From assembly GCA_052387905.1 (NCBI GenBank), contig JBQTIR010000005.1, positions 62,001-126,000 on the forward strand: a stretch of DNA of 64,000 nt, given 5' to 3'. Source of the DNA: JBQTII01 sp052387905. Lineage in GTDB: Bacteria > Actinomycetota > Actinomycetes > Sporichthyales > Sporichthyaceae. This document shows, one piece after another, positions 53,564 through 61,391 of the stretch (its first letter is position 1; the number at the start of each line of letters is the position of its first letter). The position numbers and the translations under genes were made by a program. The notes under the pieces are model-generated. The model made no database searches and was not told the DNA's origin. It saw only the letters and a list, made by a program, of their open reading frames with translations.

Positions 53564-53971
53564 TCACTCCAGTGCATCACGTGGCGCGTCCGCGAGGAAG
53601 GCCCTGCGGACGCGGGCCGGGGCACTGGCCAGCCACGCGTCGGTGACCACCTCAGCCAGTTCGGCGGGGTCGATCTCCGCCAAGCGGACCAGCACGATCG
53701 CGTAGCCGTCGAAGTGCGGGGTGGTGAAGAACGGCCCGCCCGCGGCAAGCAGCGCGGCCTTGGCCTCGACGTCACCCACGCACGCGGCCAGGATCGGCCC
53801 GTCCGGCGCAGCGTCACCCAGCGCAGCGCGATCCCCCTTGCCCAGCGGGCGGTCCCAGACGAACAACTTCTGTTTGACCCGCCACTGCTGGGCCCCGAAG
53901 TGCCCGCCGACCCGCTCGCTGGTTTCGGGCAATGCCAGCGCCAATCGCTGCACGTCGTCCCAGGTCGCCAT
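53564..53971 (-). CDS. MmcQ/YjbR family protein
   Basis: A 135-residue protein of the CyaY-like MmcQ/YjbR family: WDDVQRLALALPETSERVGG, FGAQQWRVKQKLFVWDRPL and the closing ELAEVVTDAWLASAPARVRRAFL, each typical. These are often annotated as DNA-binding, but the role is unproven. ATG at 53971. It is divergent from the SMR gene across 47 bp. Confidence 0.87.
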   Translation of the reverse strand: MATWDDVQRLALALPETSERVGGHFGAQQWRVKQKLFVWDRPLGKGDRAALGDAAPDGPILAACVGDVEAKAALLAAGGPFFTTPHFDGYAIVLVRLAEIDPAELAEVVTDAWLASAPARVRRAFLADAPRDALE

Positions 53972-54018
53972 GACCGCAGGCTACGGCCCTGCCTCATTCC
54001 GGCCCTAGGCTCGCGACC

Positions 54019-54345
54019 ATGTCGTGGGTCTTCCTCGCCTTCGCGATCGTTTTCGAGGTGACGGCCACGCTGTGCCTGCGGGCCTCGGAGGGCTTCTCCA
54101 AGCTCGGCTTCACGCTGGTGATCATCGTCGGCTACACCGCGTCGTTCTGGTGCTTGTCGCAGTCGCTGCAGCGAGGGATGTCGCTCGGGGTGGCCTACGG
54201 CGTCTGGTCCGGTATCGGGGTGGCCACCGTGGCCCTGCTGGGCAAGGTGATCTTCGACGACGGCCTGAGCGCGCTCACCCTCGCCGGGATCGCGCTGATC
54301 ATCGGCGGCGTCGTGGTCGTCCAGCTCGGCGGAACGCACGCTTGA
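54019..54345 (+). CDS. Small multidrug resistance (SMR) efflux protein
   Basis: A 108-residue four-helix transporter that works as a dimer and exchanges protons for cationic drugs. The essential membrane Glu is residue 13 (AFAIVFEVTAT). The second and third helices have WCLSQSLQRGMSLGVAYGVWSGIG, cited as GMSLGVAYGVWSGIG, and the last ends LIIGGVVVVQL. ATG at 54019. It belongs to the EmrE/QacE (Mmr) type rather than the SugE guanidinium type, judging from the helix 3 motif. Confidence 0.93.
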   Translation: MSWVFLAFAIVFEVTATLCLRASEGFSKLGFTLVIIVGYTASFWCLSQSLQRGMSLGVAYGVWSGIGVATVALLGKVIFDDGLSALTLAGIALIIGGVVVVQLGGTHA

Positions 54346-54365
54346 GGTCCCCCGCGTGCGGTCAG

Positions 54366-54866
54366 CTAATCCGCGATCCGGGCCGCGGCCGACGCGTGAC
54401 CCAGCCAGGTGTGGCGGTTCCCCGCCCAACACCACCCCAGCTTCGGGGCGCCCTTGCGCGCACGGCCGTCCTTGCCGGTGCCGCCGCTGATCCACAGGGC
54501 CGGCACCCGGCGGTCCGCGCACCGGGAGCCGAGCAGCATGAAGCAGTGGTTGGGCTCCAACAGGTCCGGCTGCGCGAGGACCAGCGCGATGCCCTCGGCC
54601 ACGGTCAGCGGCGTGCGCCCGCGCTCCAGGATTGCCGGCAGCGCCTCGTCGGGGCTCCAGTTGGCGTACTCGTCGCCGCGCCGGACATCAGCGAGCAGGT
54701 AGCTCCCCGGGCCCGGCAGTTCGACGTCGGAGGTAGGGACGAACCTCGCGATGTCCGCGAGGTCGGCCGAGACGAAACCCGGCTTGCCGCCCCGGTGCAG
54801 TAGGCCCATCGCCGTGACCGCATCCGCCGTCGCCTGGGTGACCCGGACGTCGATCTGTTCCGCCAC
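54366..54866 (-). CDS. DUF5701 family protein
   Basis: A 166-residue conserved actinobacterial protein of unknown function. Recognised blocks are SPDEALPAILERGRTPLTVAEG, HCFMLLGSRCADRRVPALWIS and APKLGWCWAGNRHTWLGHAS. Conserved Trp, Cys and His near the C-terminus suggest a ligand or metal site. The start is GTG at 54866. It is convergent with the SMR gene and followed upstream by another hypothetical gene in the same direction. Confidence 0.8.
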   Translation of the reverse strand: MAEQIDVRVTQATADAVTAMGLLHRGGKPGFVSADLADIARFVPTSDVELPGPGSYLLADVRRGDEYANWSPDEALPAILERGRTPLTVAEGIALVLAQPDLLEPNHCFMLLGSRCADRRVPALWISGGTGKDGRARKGAPKLGWCWAGNRHTWLGHASAAARIAD

Positions 54867-54934
54867 CGCGTTCTCCCCTCGACCGGGGGATCAACGCCCG
54901 GCAGGTGCCCGCAATTCCCGGGCCCGGCCCGAAC

Positions 54935-55363
54935 TCAGTGCTCGAAGACGTCGTCGTCGCCGTCGGGTTCGTAGGTCTCCGGCTCTTCCTCCGGGACGAT
55001 GTCGAGGGTGCACAGCGCGACGTGGCTGACGGCCCAACGAACCGGGTCGCCACCACTGATCGCCGTGACGACACCGTGGATCGTCCCGTCCGCCAGGGCA
55101 GCGACGTACTCGGTGACGTCGGGGCCCTCGGTGATCGGGTGGAAGCGCAGCATGGCGACCAGCTCGAGGTCCTCGTCCTCAGCGAGGTAGCTCTGCAGAG
55201 CCTCCGCAGGCGTGGCGGAGAGGTCGGCCTCCCAGTCGATCTCCTCCCACTCGCGGTGCTCGACGCGATAGCCCTCGTGGGTCTCGCAGTCCATGACAGC
55301 CGTGACCGCGTGCTCAGCGCTCTCGACCGTCGCACTGCCCGACTGGGCGTTCACCTCAGTCAT
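54935..55363 (-). CDS. Hypothetical acidic protein (142 aa)
   Basis: No family recognised. It is acidic throughout, with a central region of alternating strands (DLELVAMLRFHPITEGPDVTE; GTIHGVVTAISGGDPVRW) and an Asp/Glu-rich C-terminus (PEEEPETYEPDGDDDVFEH). There is no signal peptide or membrane helix. ATG at 55363 has GGAGG 8 nt upstream. It lies 68 bp upstream of the DUF5701 gene and could be co-transcribed with it. Confidence 0.65.
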   Translation of the reverse strand: MTEVNAQSGSATVESAEHAVTAVMDCETHEGYRVEHREWEEIDWEADLSATPAEALQSYLAEDEDLELVAMLRFHPITEGPDVTEYVAALADGTIHGVVTAISGGDPVRWAVSHVALCTLDIVPEEEPETYEPDGDDDVFEH

Positions 55364-55459
55364 TCGGTATTCCTCCGTTACTGCCTGGCGGGCGGTCCAG
55401 GGCCTCGCTGATGATGCCCTCAGGTTCCGCGTAGGCCACTCTCGGAGAGGTGCTACCCC

Positions 55460-56305
55460 TCACATCGGGGGTCCAGCCTCGATCCGCGCACTGATCACCG
55501 CCCGGCCGGCCGCATCGGCGGCCACCGACCAGTCCGACTCGATCCACCACGTCGCCCCGACTGCGGCGAACCCCGCCACCTCGCGGCGGGCGGCATCGGG
55601 ATCGGCGCCGGCGGTGACTCCCTCGGCGATGACCTCGTAGCCCTCCCACGGCAGGCCCAGTTCGGCGCGGTGGGCGCGCGCAAGCTCGACGAGGGCCCCG
55701 AACTCGGCCGGATTCAGCGGGCCCGCCGGGTCATCCGGGGCTCGCCCGGCGGGAATGAGCCCGTCCCAGCGGGCGGCCCGGCGCATCGACCTCGACGGGG
55801 CCGCGCCGACGACCCAGACCGGAGGGCGCGGCTGCTGGACCGGAGGCGGCGGCGGGTAGAAGTCCGTCGCCGTGACGGTGTAGTGCTCCCCGCTGAACGC
55901 GAACGGCTGCCCGTGCATGAGTCCGTCGTAGATCGCCAGGCACTCATCGAGCAGCGCTGCACGTTCCGCGCGCGTGGTGGGCGCCTCGAAGGCGACCCAG
56001 CCGGGGTGCAAGGCGCCTAGACCCACGGCGAGCTGAGCCCGCCCGCCGGAGAGCCGGTCGACGGTGCCGACGCGGCTGGCGAGGTCCCAGGGCTTGATCC
56101 GGGCGGCCGGGGTGAGCATCGTGCCGAGGCGGATCCTGGTCGTCGCCGAGGCAGCCGCGCCCAGCGCGATCCAGGCGTCCACGCCCCAGTGCACCTCGGC
56201 GAGAAACACCCCGTCCCACCCGGCGCGTTCGGCCGCGACCGCGGCCTCGGCCACCTCGGCGGCGTCGAAGAACGGCAGCACGATGCCGCACTTGATCCGG
56301 TCCAT
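55460..56305 (-). CDS. LLM class oxidoreductase
   Basis: A 281-residue luciferase-like TIM-barrel enzyme: GIVLPFFDAAEVAEAAVAAE, GVFLAEVHWGVDAWIALGAA, TTRIRLGTMLTPAARIKPW and LAVGLGALHPGWVAFE are the usual strands. Actinobacterial members use F420 or FMN; the cofactor cannot be told. It is shorter than and not close to the enzyme at 35778. ATG at 56305. It is divergent from the MhuD-like gene across 57 bp. Confidence 0.86.
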   Translation of the reverse strand: MDRIKCGIVLPFFDAAEVAEAAVAAERAGWDGVFLAEVHWGVDAWIALGAAASATTRIRLGTMLTPAARIKPWDLASRVGTVDRLSGGRAQLAVGLGALHPGWVAFEAPTTRAERAALLDECLAIYDGLMHGQPFAFSGEHYTVTATDFYPPPPPVQQPRPPVWVVGAAPSRSMRRAARWDGLIPAGRAPDDPAGPLNPAEFGALVELARAHRAELGLPWEGYEVIAEGVTAGADPDAARREVAGFAAVGATWWIESDWSVAADAAGRAVISARIEAGPPM

Positions 56306-56362
56306 GGCTGCACGCTAACCGGGGCGGGGGACACTCGCGAGGGCGCGATTAGGGTGGTGCGC

Positions 56363-56683
56363 ATGGCTTCCTACGTGGCGATCAACGTGCTGAGCGTGCC
56401 GGCGGAGATGGGTGCGCACCTGGAGGAGCGGTTCGCCGCCCGCGCCGGGATGGTCGAGGGCTCGGAGGGCTTCGAGGGCTTCCAGCTGCTGCGCCCCGTC
56501 GAGGGCACCGACAAGTACTTCGTCTTCACCCGGTGGGCGTCGAAGAAGCACTTCGAGCTCTGGCGCGACGGTCAGGGCGCAGCCGCCCACGCCGGCGAGC
56601 GCGCGCAGGCCGGACCGATGGCGTCGATGAGCGCCGAGCTCTGGGCGTTTGACGTCGCCCTGGACGTCCCCGCGTCGCCTTGA
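56363..56683 (+). CDS. Haem-degrading monooxygenase, MhuD/IsdG-like
   Basis: A 106-residue ABM-fold protein closely like mycobacterial MhuD (Rv3592), which opens haem to mycobilin and releases iron. Shared blocks are the Asn at residue 8 (VAINVLSVPA), the middle GFEGFQLLRPVEGTDKYFVFTRW, and KKHFELWRDG with the catalytic-site Trp and AAHAGER with the proximal haem His. All key places are filled. ATG at 56363. Iron acquisition or haem turnover is the expected role; no iron-box is seen upstream. Confidence 0.88.
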   Translation: MASYVAINVLSVPAEMGAHLEERFAARAGMVEGSEGFEGFQLLRPVEGTDKYFVFTRWASKKHFELWRDGQGAAAHAGERAQAGPMASMSAELWAFDVALDVPASP

Positions 56684-56703
56684 CCCGACTCACCAACGCG
56701 TAG

Positions 56704-56745
56704 CGTCCGAAGAGGGGGTCGCTATAGCGACCGCTTCTTCGGACG
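56704..56745. repeat. 42-bp dispersed palindrome, copy 3
   Basis: CGTCCGAAGAG (56704-56714) and CTTCTTCGGACG (56734-56745) enclose GGTCGCTATAGCGACC, itself a perfect palindrome. It lies between the convergent MhuD-like and alpha/beta hydrolase genes and is the most symmetric copy. Confidence 0.88.
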
Positions 56746-56756
56746 TTGCGTCTTGG

Positions 56757-57572
56757 TCAGGCGTAAATGGCGACCGAGGAGCCGTCGAGCAGCACCGCGG
56801 CCAGGCCCTTCGGGTCGTCGTAGGTCGGCATGTGGCCCCAGCCCTTGGGGTTGAGCCACCGCGTGTGCGCGGGCAACTCATCGCGCAGCCGGCAACCCGG
56901 GCCGAGGATGACGTCGCGGCGTCCGAACGCCACCGTCACCGGCACGTCGATGTCGTGGCCCCCCACGAATCGCTGGCCCGACGCCGCAGCCAGGGTCAGA
57001 TTGAACCCGGCAGAGCCGACCATCGCCGCCGCGTCCTCGAGCAGCACCCGCCGCGGCGTGCGCCAGGGCCGGCCCATCACGTTCGCGGTGGCGGCCATCC
57101 GCACTGGCGGGAACCAGGTGAGCGGCTTGATCCACGGGCCCATCGCGGCAGGCATGTCGTGGATGTTCTTGACCTGCCACTTCGTGTAGCGCGGCACCCG
57201 GACCTTCCACAGCCCGGCCGGCGAGATGCCGGTGGCCGAAGACGTGTGGCCCAGCCGCGCCATCTCCAGCGACACCCAGCCGCCGAGGGAATTCCCCGCG
57301 ACATGCGGCTTCTCGACGCCGATCGAGGCACAGAACGCGGCCAGCGTGGCGGCGAGCCCCGTGGCCCGCAGATCCTGGCCCTCGGGTAGCGGGGTCTCCC
57401 CGAAGCCCGGCATGTCGACGGTGATGACCTCGCGGTGCGGCGCCAACAGCGGGACGACGGGGTCCCACATCCCGCGCCGACCGCCGACGCCGTGGATCAG
57501 CAGCAGCGGCGGGCCTTCACCGGTGCGGGTGTGCTGGATATCGATCTTGGGCTTGCGCGGCGCTGCGGGCAT
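56757..57572 (-). CDS. Alpha/beta hydrolase
   Basis: A 271-residue alpha/beta hydrolase. LLLIHGVGGRRGMWDPVVPLL holds the oxyanion hole, GNSLGGWVS is the Ser elbow, the acid is in FGRRDVILG and the His in PKGWGHMPTYDDP. It resembles the meta-cleavage hydrolase and haloperoxidase-like groups; the substrate is unknown. ATG at 57572. It is divergent from the acyl-CoA dehydrogenase, with the double operator in between, so a TetR regulator probably controls both. Confidence 0.88.
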   Translation of the reverse strand: MPAAPRKPKIDIQHTRTGEGPPLLLIHGVGGRRGMWDPVVPLLAPHREVITVDMPGFGETPLPEGQDLRATGLAATLAAFCASIGVEKPHVAGNSLGGWVSLEMARLGHTSSATGISPAGLWKVRVPRYTKWQVKNIHDMPAAMGPWIKPLTWFPPVRMAATANVMGRPWRTPRRVLLEDAAAMVGSAGFNLTLAAASGQRFVGGHDIDVPVTVAFGRRDVILGPGCRLRDELPAHTRWLNPKGWGHMPTYDDPKGLAAVLLDGSSVAIYA

Positions 57573-57601
57573 CCGTCGCGTCTCCTCGTCCGGGCGGGGA
57601 C

Positions 57602-57655
57602 TGGTGTAAGTTACTCGTCAGTATGCTAGGTTACTGACGAGTAGGTATTACACCA
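57602..57655. promoter_or_regulatory. Double TetR-type operator in the fadE5/hydrolase divergent promoter
   Basis: Two inner palindromes, TACTCGTCAGTA (57612-57623) and TACTGACGAGTA (57632-57643), are exact reverse complements of each other and each is TACT-N4-AGTA. Outer arms TGGTGTAA (57602-57609) and TTACACCA (57648-57655) extend the dyad. The spacing of 20 bp between centres suits two TetR dimers on one DNA face. The tetR gene at 59772 is the likely owner. Confidence 0.72.
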
Positions 57656-57721
57656 TCCCGCCCACTCCTCTCGACATCTGGGGTCGACGAGAAGTGCAGT
57701 AGACGTCAGGGGGCTGACGAC

Positions 57722-59566
57722 ATGAGTCATTACCGGGCAAACCGTCGCGACATCGACTTCAACCTCTTCGAGTTCCTGGACCGAGGCGCAATCCTGGGGT
57801 CCGGGGCCTTCGAGGAGATGGACCTCGACTCGGCGCGCTCCATCCTCGACGAGGTCGAGCGTCTCGCCGACGAGGACCTTGCGGACGCGATGATCGATTC
57901 GGACCGCAACCCGCCGATCTTCGATCCGGTGGCACACACGGTCACGATGCCGGAGCAGTTCAAGAAGGCACAGAACGCCTACATGAACTCCGAGATGTGG
58001 CGCCTGGACATCCCGGTCGAACTCGACGGCACCCCGGCGCCGGCCTCGCTGCGCTGGGCCGTGCAGGAGATGGTGCTTGGCGCGAACCCGGCCGTACACA
58101 TCTTCGCCGCCGGCCCGGGCTTCGCCTCGATGCTGCACCGCAACGGCACCGAGTCCCAGAAGCAGCTCGCGCAGTTCATGGTCGACAAGCGGTGGGGCGC
58201 CACGATGTGCCTGACCGAACCTGACGCCGGATCAGACGTGGGTGCCGGCCGGTCCAAGGCAGTCCAGCAAGCTGACGGCAGCTGGCACATCACCGGGGTG
58301 AAGCGCTTCATCACCTCCGCCGAGCACGACATGACCGACAACATCGTGCACTTCGTACTGGCCCGCCCCGAGGGCGCAGGCGCGGGGACCAAGGGCCTGT
58401 CGCTGTTCATCGTGCCCAAGTTCCATATCGATCCGGCCACTGGCGAGCTCGGCGAGCGCAACGGCGCCTTCGTCACCGGGGTCGAGCACAAGATGGGGCT
58501 GAAGGCCTCCACCACGTGCGAGCTGACCTTCGGTGACTCGATCCCGGCCGTGGGAACGCTGCTCGGCGACGTCCACGACGGCATCGCGCAGATGTTCCAG
58601 ATCATCGAGAACGCCCGCATGATGGTCGGCACCAAGGCCATCGCCACCTTGTCGACGGGCTACCTCAACGCCCTGGAGTACGCCAAGGAGCGCGTGCAGG
58701 GCGCAGACCTCACCCGCGCCACCGACAAGTCCGCGCCGCGCGTGACGATCATGGCCCACCCTGAGGTGCGCCGCTCGCTGATGATGCAGAAGTCCTACGT
58801 CGAAGGCATGCGCGCGCTCGTGCTCTACACCGCCTCGATCCAGGACGGCATCATGGCCGACCGGATCCTCGGCAACGAGGTGGATACCGACGCCGAGCGG
58901 CTCAACGATTTGCTGCTCCCCATCGTCAAGGGCGTGGGCTCCGAGCGTTCCTACGCCCTGCTCGCCGACGCCCTGCAGATCTTCGGCGGGTCCGGCTATC
59001 TGCAGGACTACCCGTTGGAGCAGTACATCCGCGACGCCAAGATCGATACCCTCTATGAGGGCACCACAGCGATCCAGGGCATGGATTTCTTCTTCCGCAA
59101 GATCGTCCGCGACTCCGGGCACGCCCTGACGCTGCTCGGTGAGCAGATCGCGGCGACAGCCTCGGCCGACCCCGCCGGACCGCTCGCCACCGAGCGCGCA
59201 CGGCTCGGACGGGCCCTGGAGGACGTGCAGAGCATCGTCGGAGTCATGGTCGAGTCGCTGACCAACGCCATGGGCGAGGTCGACGAGATGTACAAGGTCG
59301 GCCAGAACACCACGCGCCTGCTCTTCGCCACCGGTGACCTGGTGATCGGCTGGCTGTTGGTGCGTCAGGCTGAGGTCGCTCTGCGGGCTCTTGAGGCCGG
59401 CCCGGCCGCTCGTTCCCTTACCCCCAAGGACACTGCGTTCTACGAGGGCAAGGTCGCCGCAGCTCGCTTCTTCACCGCCCAGGTGCTGCCGGCGATCACG
59501 GCACAGCGCAAGATCGCCGAGTCGGTCGACAACTCCCTGATGGCGGTCTCCGAGGAGGCCTTCTAG
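57722..59566 (+). CDS. fadE5: Acyl-CoA dehydrogenase, FadE5-like
   Basis: A 614-residue FAD enzyme that makes trans-2-enoyl-CoA in beta-oxidation. It matches mycobacterial FadE5 nearly end to end: MSHYRANRRDIDFNLFEFL, the FAD motif CLTEPDAGSDVGAGRSKAVQ, GVKRFITSAEHDM, NARMMVGTKAIATLSTGYLNA, and the catalytic Glu in DTLYEGTTAIQGMDFFFRKI. The extra C-terminal domain of the 600-residue class is present. FadE5 acts on a broad range of acyl-CoA lengths. ATG at 57722. A strong hairpin follows. Confidence 0.93.
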   Translation: MSHYRANRRDIDFNLFEFLDRGAILGSGAFEEMDLDSARSILDEVERLADEDLADAMIDSDRNPPIFDPVAHTVTMPEQFKKAQNAYMNSEMWRLDIPVELDGTPAPASLRWAVQEMVLGANPAVHIFAAGPGFASMLHRNGTESQKQLAQFMVDKRWGATMCLTEPDAGSDVGAGRSKAVQQADGSWHITGVKRFITSAEHDMTDNIVHFVLARPEGAGAGTKGLSLFIVPKFHIDPATGELGERNGAFVTGVEHKMGLKASTTCELTFGDSIPAVGTLLGDVHDGIAQMFQIIENARMMVGTKAIATLSTGYLNALEYAKERVQGADLTRATDKSAPRVTIMAHPEVRRSLMMQKSYVEGMRALVLYTASIQDGIMADRILGNEVDTDAERLNDLLLPIVKGVGSERSYALLADALQIFGGSGYLQDYPLEQYIRDAKIDTLYEGTTAIQGMDFFFRKIVRDSGHALTLLGEQIAATASADPAGPLATERARLGRALEDVQSIVGVMVESLTNAMGEVDEMYKVGQNTTRLLFATGDLVIGWLLVRQAEVALRALEAGPAARSLTPKDTAFYEGKVAAARFFTAQVLPAITAQRKIAESVDNSLMAVSEEAF

Positions 59567-59579
59567 GACACGCCGCATC

Positions 59580-59614
59580 CCGGCAGACCGGCAGCAGCGC
59601 TGTCGGTCTGCCGG
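59580..59614 (+). terminator. 15-bp hairpin after fadE5
   Basis: CCGGCAGACCGGCAG (59580-59594) pairs with CTGTCGGTCTGCCGG (59600-59614) with one G-U pair and a 5-nt loop. It lies 13 bp after the fadE5 stop. It separates fadE5 from the downstream tetR gene, which therefore probably has its own promoter. Confidence 0.75.
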
Positions 59615-59771
59615 CGTGGGGTGGACCAGGGTGCACATCAGGACGTGACCAGGAGTAGTCTTCGGCCCCGAGCCGGAAGTGATCTTCCACGCCCGGTGCG
59701 GACCCCGCCCCGCACCGCGCAGTCTCGACTCGTGATCCGCACGCGACGACTGATTGGCGAGGACCAGACGT

Positions 59772-60431
59772 ATGACGCTTCAGGAGCAGGACTCCACTGC
59801 CTCCGTCGCGCAACACCCCCTCCGTCGAGCACCCATGCAGCGCCGCAGCGTCGAGCGCGTGCAGCGCATGCTCGATGCCGCCCAGGAGCTGGTGGGCGAA
59901 CAGGGTTACGACGCCCTGACCACGACGTTGATCGCGGAGCGCGCCGACGTCTCGATCGGCTCGCTCTACCAGTTCTTCCCAGACAAGCAGGCGGTCGTGC
60001 GCGCGGTCGCGCTGCGCAACCTGGAACGTTTCAGCGACCGCTTGTCCTCCCTGGTCAGCACGGGTGAGTTCGTCGACTGGTGGGATCTGGTCTCGGCGAT
60101 CATCGACGAGTTCGTCGAGATGCACCACGAGACGCCGGGCTTCAACATCATCCGCTTCGGCGACGTCGCGGACATGTACTTGCTGGACCCGGTGCGCGAC
60201 AACGACACCGTGGTCGCCGACCGCTTCCTCGAGCTACTCGGGCCGCTCACCGGACACGAGCCCACCGAGACCACCCGGATGGACATGGTGATCGCGGTCA
60301 AGGTCTCCGACGCATTGACCCGTTACGCCTTCGACCGCGACCCCCAGGGTGACGCCGCTGTGCTGGAGGAGACCAAGCGGATCGTGCGCGGGCACCTGGC
60401 CCGCACGTTCGGCGAGCCCGCCCCGCGCTGA
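59772..60431 (+). CDS. TetR family transcriptional regulator
   Basis: A 219-residue repressor. An N-terminal extension (about 35 residues) precedes the helix-turn-helix: RMLDAAQELVGEQGYDALTTTLIAERADVSIGSLYQFFPDKQAVV, cited as TLIAERADVSIGSLYQFFPDK. The ligand-binding part has helices ending KVSDALTRYAFDRDP. It is probably the regulator of the fadE5 locus through the double operator, with an acyl-CoA as effector. ATG at 59772; a TTG at 59754 in frame is less likely. Confidence 0.9.
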   Translation: MTLQEQDSTASVAQHPLRRAPMQRRSVERVQRMLDAAQELVGEQGYDALTTTLIAERADVSIGSLYQFFPDKQAVVRAVALRNLERFSDRLSSLVSTGEFVDWWDLVSAIIDEFVEMHHETPGFNIIRFGDVADMYLLDPVRDNDTVVADRFLELLGPLTGHEPTETTRMDMVIAVKVSDALTRYAFDRDPQGDAAVLEETKRIVRGHLARTFGEPAPR

Positions 60432-60443
60432 GCTTCTGCGCAG

Positions 60444-60485
60444 CGTCCGACTGAACGTGGCCAATTGACCACTTCTGACCCGGCG
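60444..60485. repeat. Diverged copy of the 42-bp palindrome
   Basis: It begins CGTCCGA and carries GTGGCCAATTGACCAC in the centre, then TTCT and a GC-rich end at the 42nd base. It lies between the convergent tetR and nitrilase genes, the same setting as copy 3. Arms are degraded. Confidence 0.45.
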
Positions 60486-60493
60486 TCAGTCGG

Positions 60494-61279
60494 CTAGCGC
60501 AGCCGGCGGTCCCGCAACGCGGGGAAGTCGGCGCGGATCGCCTCGACCTTCCGCGGATCGATCACGACGTCGAGCACGCATTCCACTGTGCCGGCCTCGG
60601 CCAGCACCTCACCCCACGGGTCGACGACCACCGAATGCCCGGCCTGGGCGATGCCGGCGTGCGTGCCACAGGCATCGGTGGCCACCACGAACGCAAGGTT
60701 CTCCACCGCGCGCGCCCGACACAACAGCCGCCAATGCTCCAGGCGCCGCAACGGCCAGGACGACGCGATCGCGAACAGCTGGGCACCAGCGTCGGTGAGC
60801 GCGCGGAACTGCTCAGGAAAGCGCAGGTCGTAGCAGGTTGCCAGCCCCACCGGCAGGGGCAGCCCGCTGTCCCGGGCGGGCAGCCCGATGCAGTGCTGGC
60901 CGGGGCTCATGAGGGTGGCCTCGCCGCCGTCGAAGCCGAAGCGATGGATCTTGCGGTAGGTCGCCAGCGAGCTGCCGTTGCGGCCGAACACCAGCGCGGT
61001 GTTGAACAGCTCGTCGCCGGCCCGTTCGACGATGCTGCCGGCATGCACCACAGCGCCGATCTCGCCCGCCGCCGCGCTCAAGGCCTGGGCCGTCGGGCCG
61101 TCGACGGGCTCGGCTCCCTCGTTCCAACTCTGGTAGTCCCACGCGCCCTGCACCCACAGCTCGGGCAGCACCACGAGGTCCGCCCCCGCACACTCACGGA
61201 CCAGCGCCGCCGCTCGTTCCCGGCGCTCCGTGAGCGGCTCCCGCAGCGATACCTCGAGCTGGATAAGACATACGCGCAT
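60494..61279 (-). CDS. Carbon-nitrogen hydrolase (nitrilase superfamily amidase)
   Basis: A 261-residue amidase with the Glu-Lys-Cys triad: Glu in VVLPELWVQG, Lys in TYRKIHRFG and Cys in LATCYDLRFPEQ. The second Glu usual in the family is at AEPVDG or nearby. It most resembles omega-amidase/Nit-type short members that cleave small amides. ATG at 61279. A long inverted repeat lies just upstream, between it and the E2 gene. Confidence 0.9.
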   Translation of the reverse strand: MRVCLIQLEVSLREPLTERRERAAALVRECAGADLVVLPELWVQGAWDYQSWNEGAEPVDGPTAQALSAAAGEIGAVVHAGSIVERAGDELFNTALVFGRNGSSLATYRKIHRFGFDGGEATLMSPGQHCIGLPARDSGLPLPVGLATCYDLRFPEQFRALTDAGAQLFAIASSWPLRRLEHWRLLCRARAVENLAFVVATDACGTHAGIAQAGHSVVVDPWGEVLAEAGTVECVLDVVIDPRKVEAIRADFPALRDRRLR

Positions 61280-61317
61280 GCGCCCAGTCTGCCCGCCCGG
61301 CGCCCCTCACTACCCAA

Positions 61318-61375
61318 CTTCGGGTGGCGTGTGGACCTATCGAGGCCCGCTGATAGGTCCACACGCCGCCCGAAG
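61318..61375. terminator. 24-bp inverted repeat after the E2 gene
   Basis: Arms at 61318-61341 and 61352-61375 differ by one base pair (T versus C at the sixth inner position of the outer end) and share the core GTGTGGACCTATC; the loop is 10 nt. It lies 16 bp past the E2 stop on the minus strand and 39 bp upstream of the nitrilase start. It is long enough to stop transcription and could also be a small repeat element. Confidence 0.7.
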
Positions 61376-61391
61376 ATCGAGACTCGCGCGC

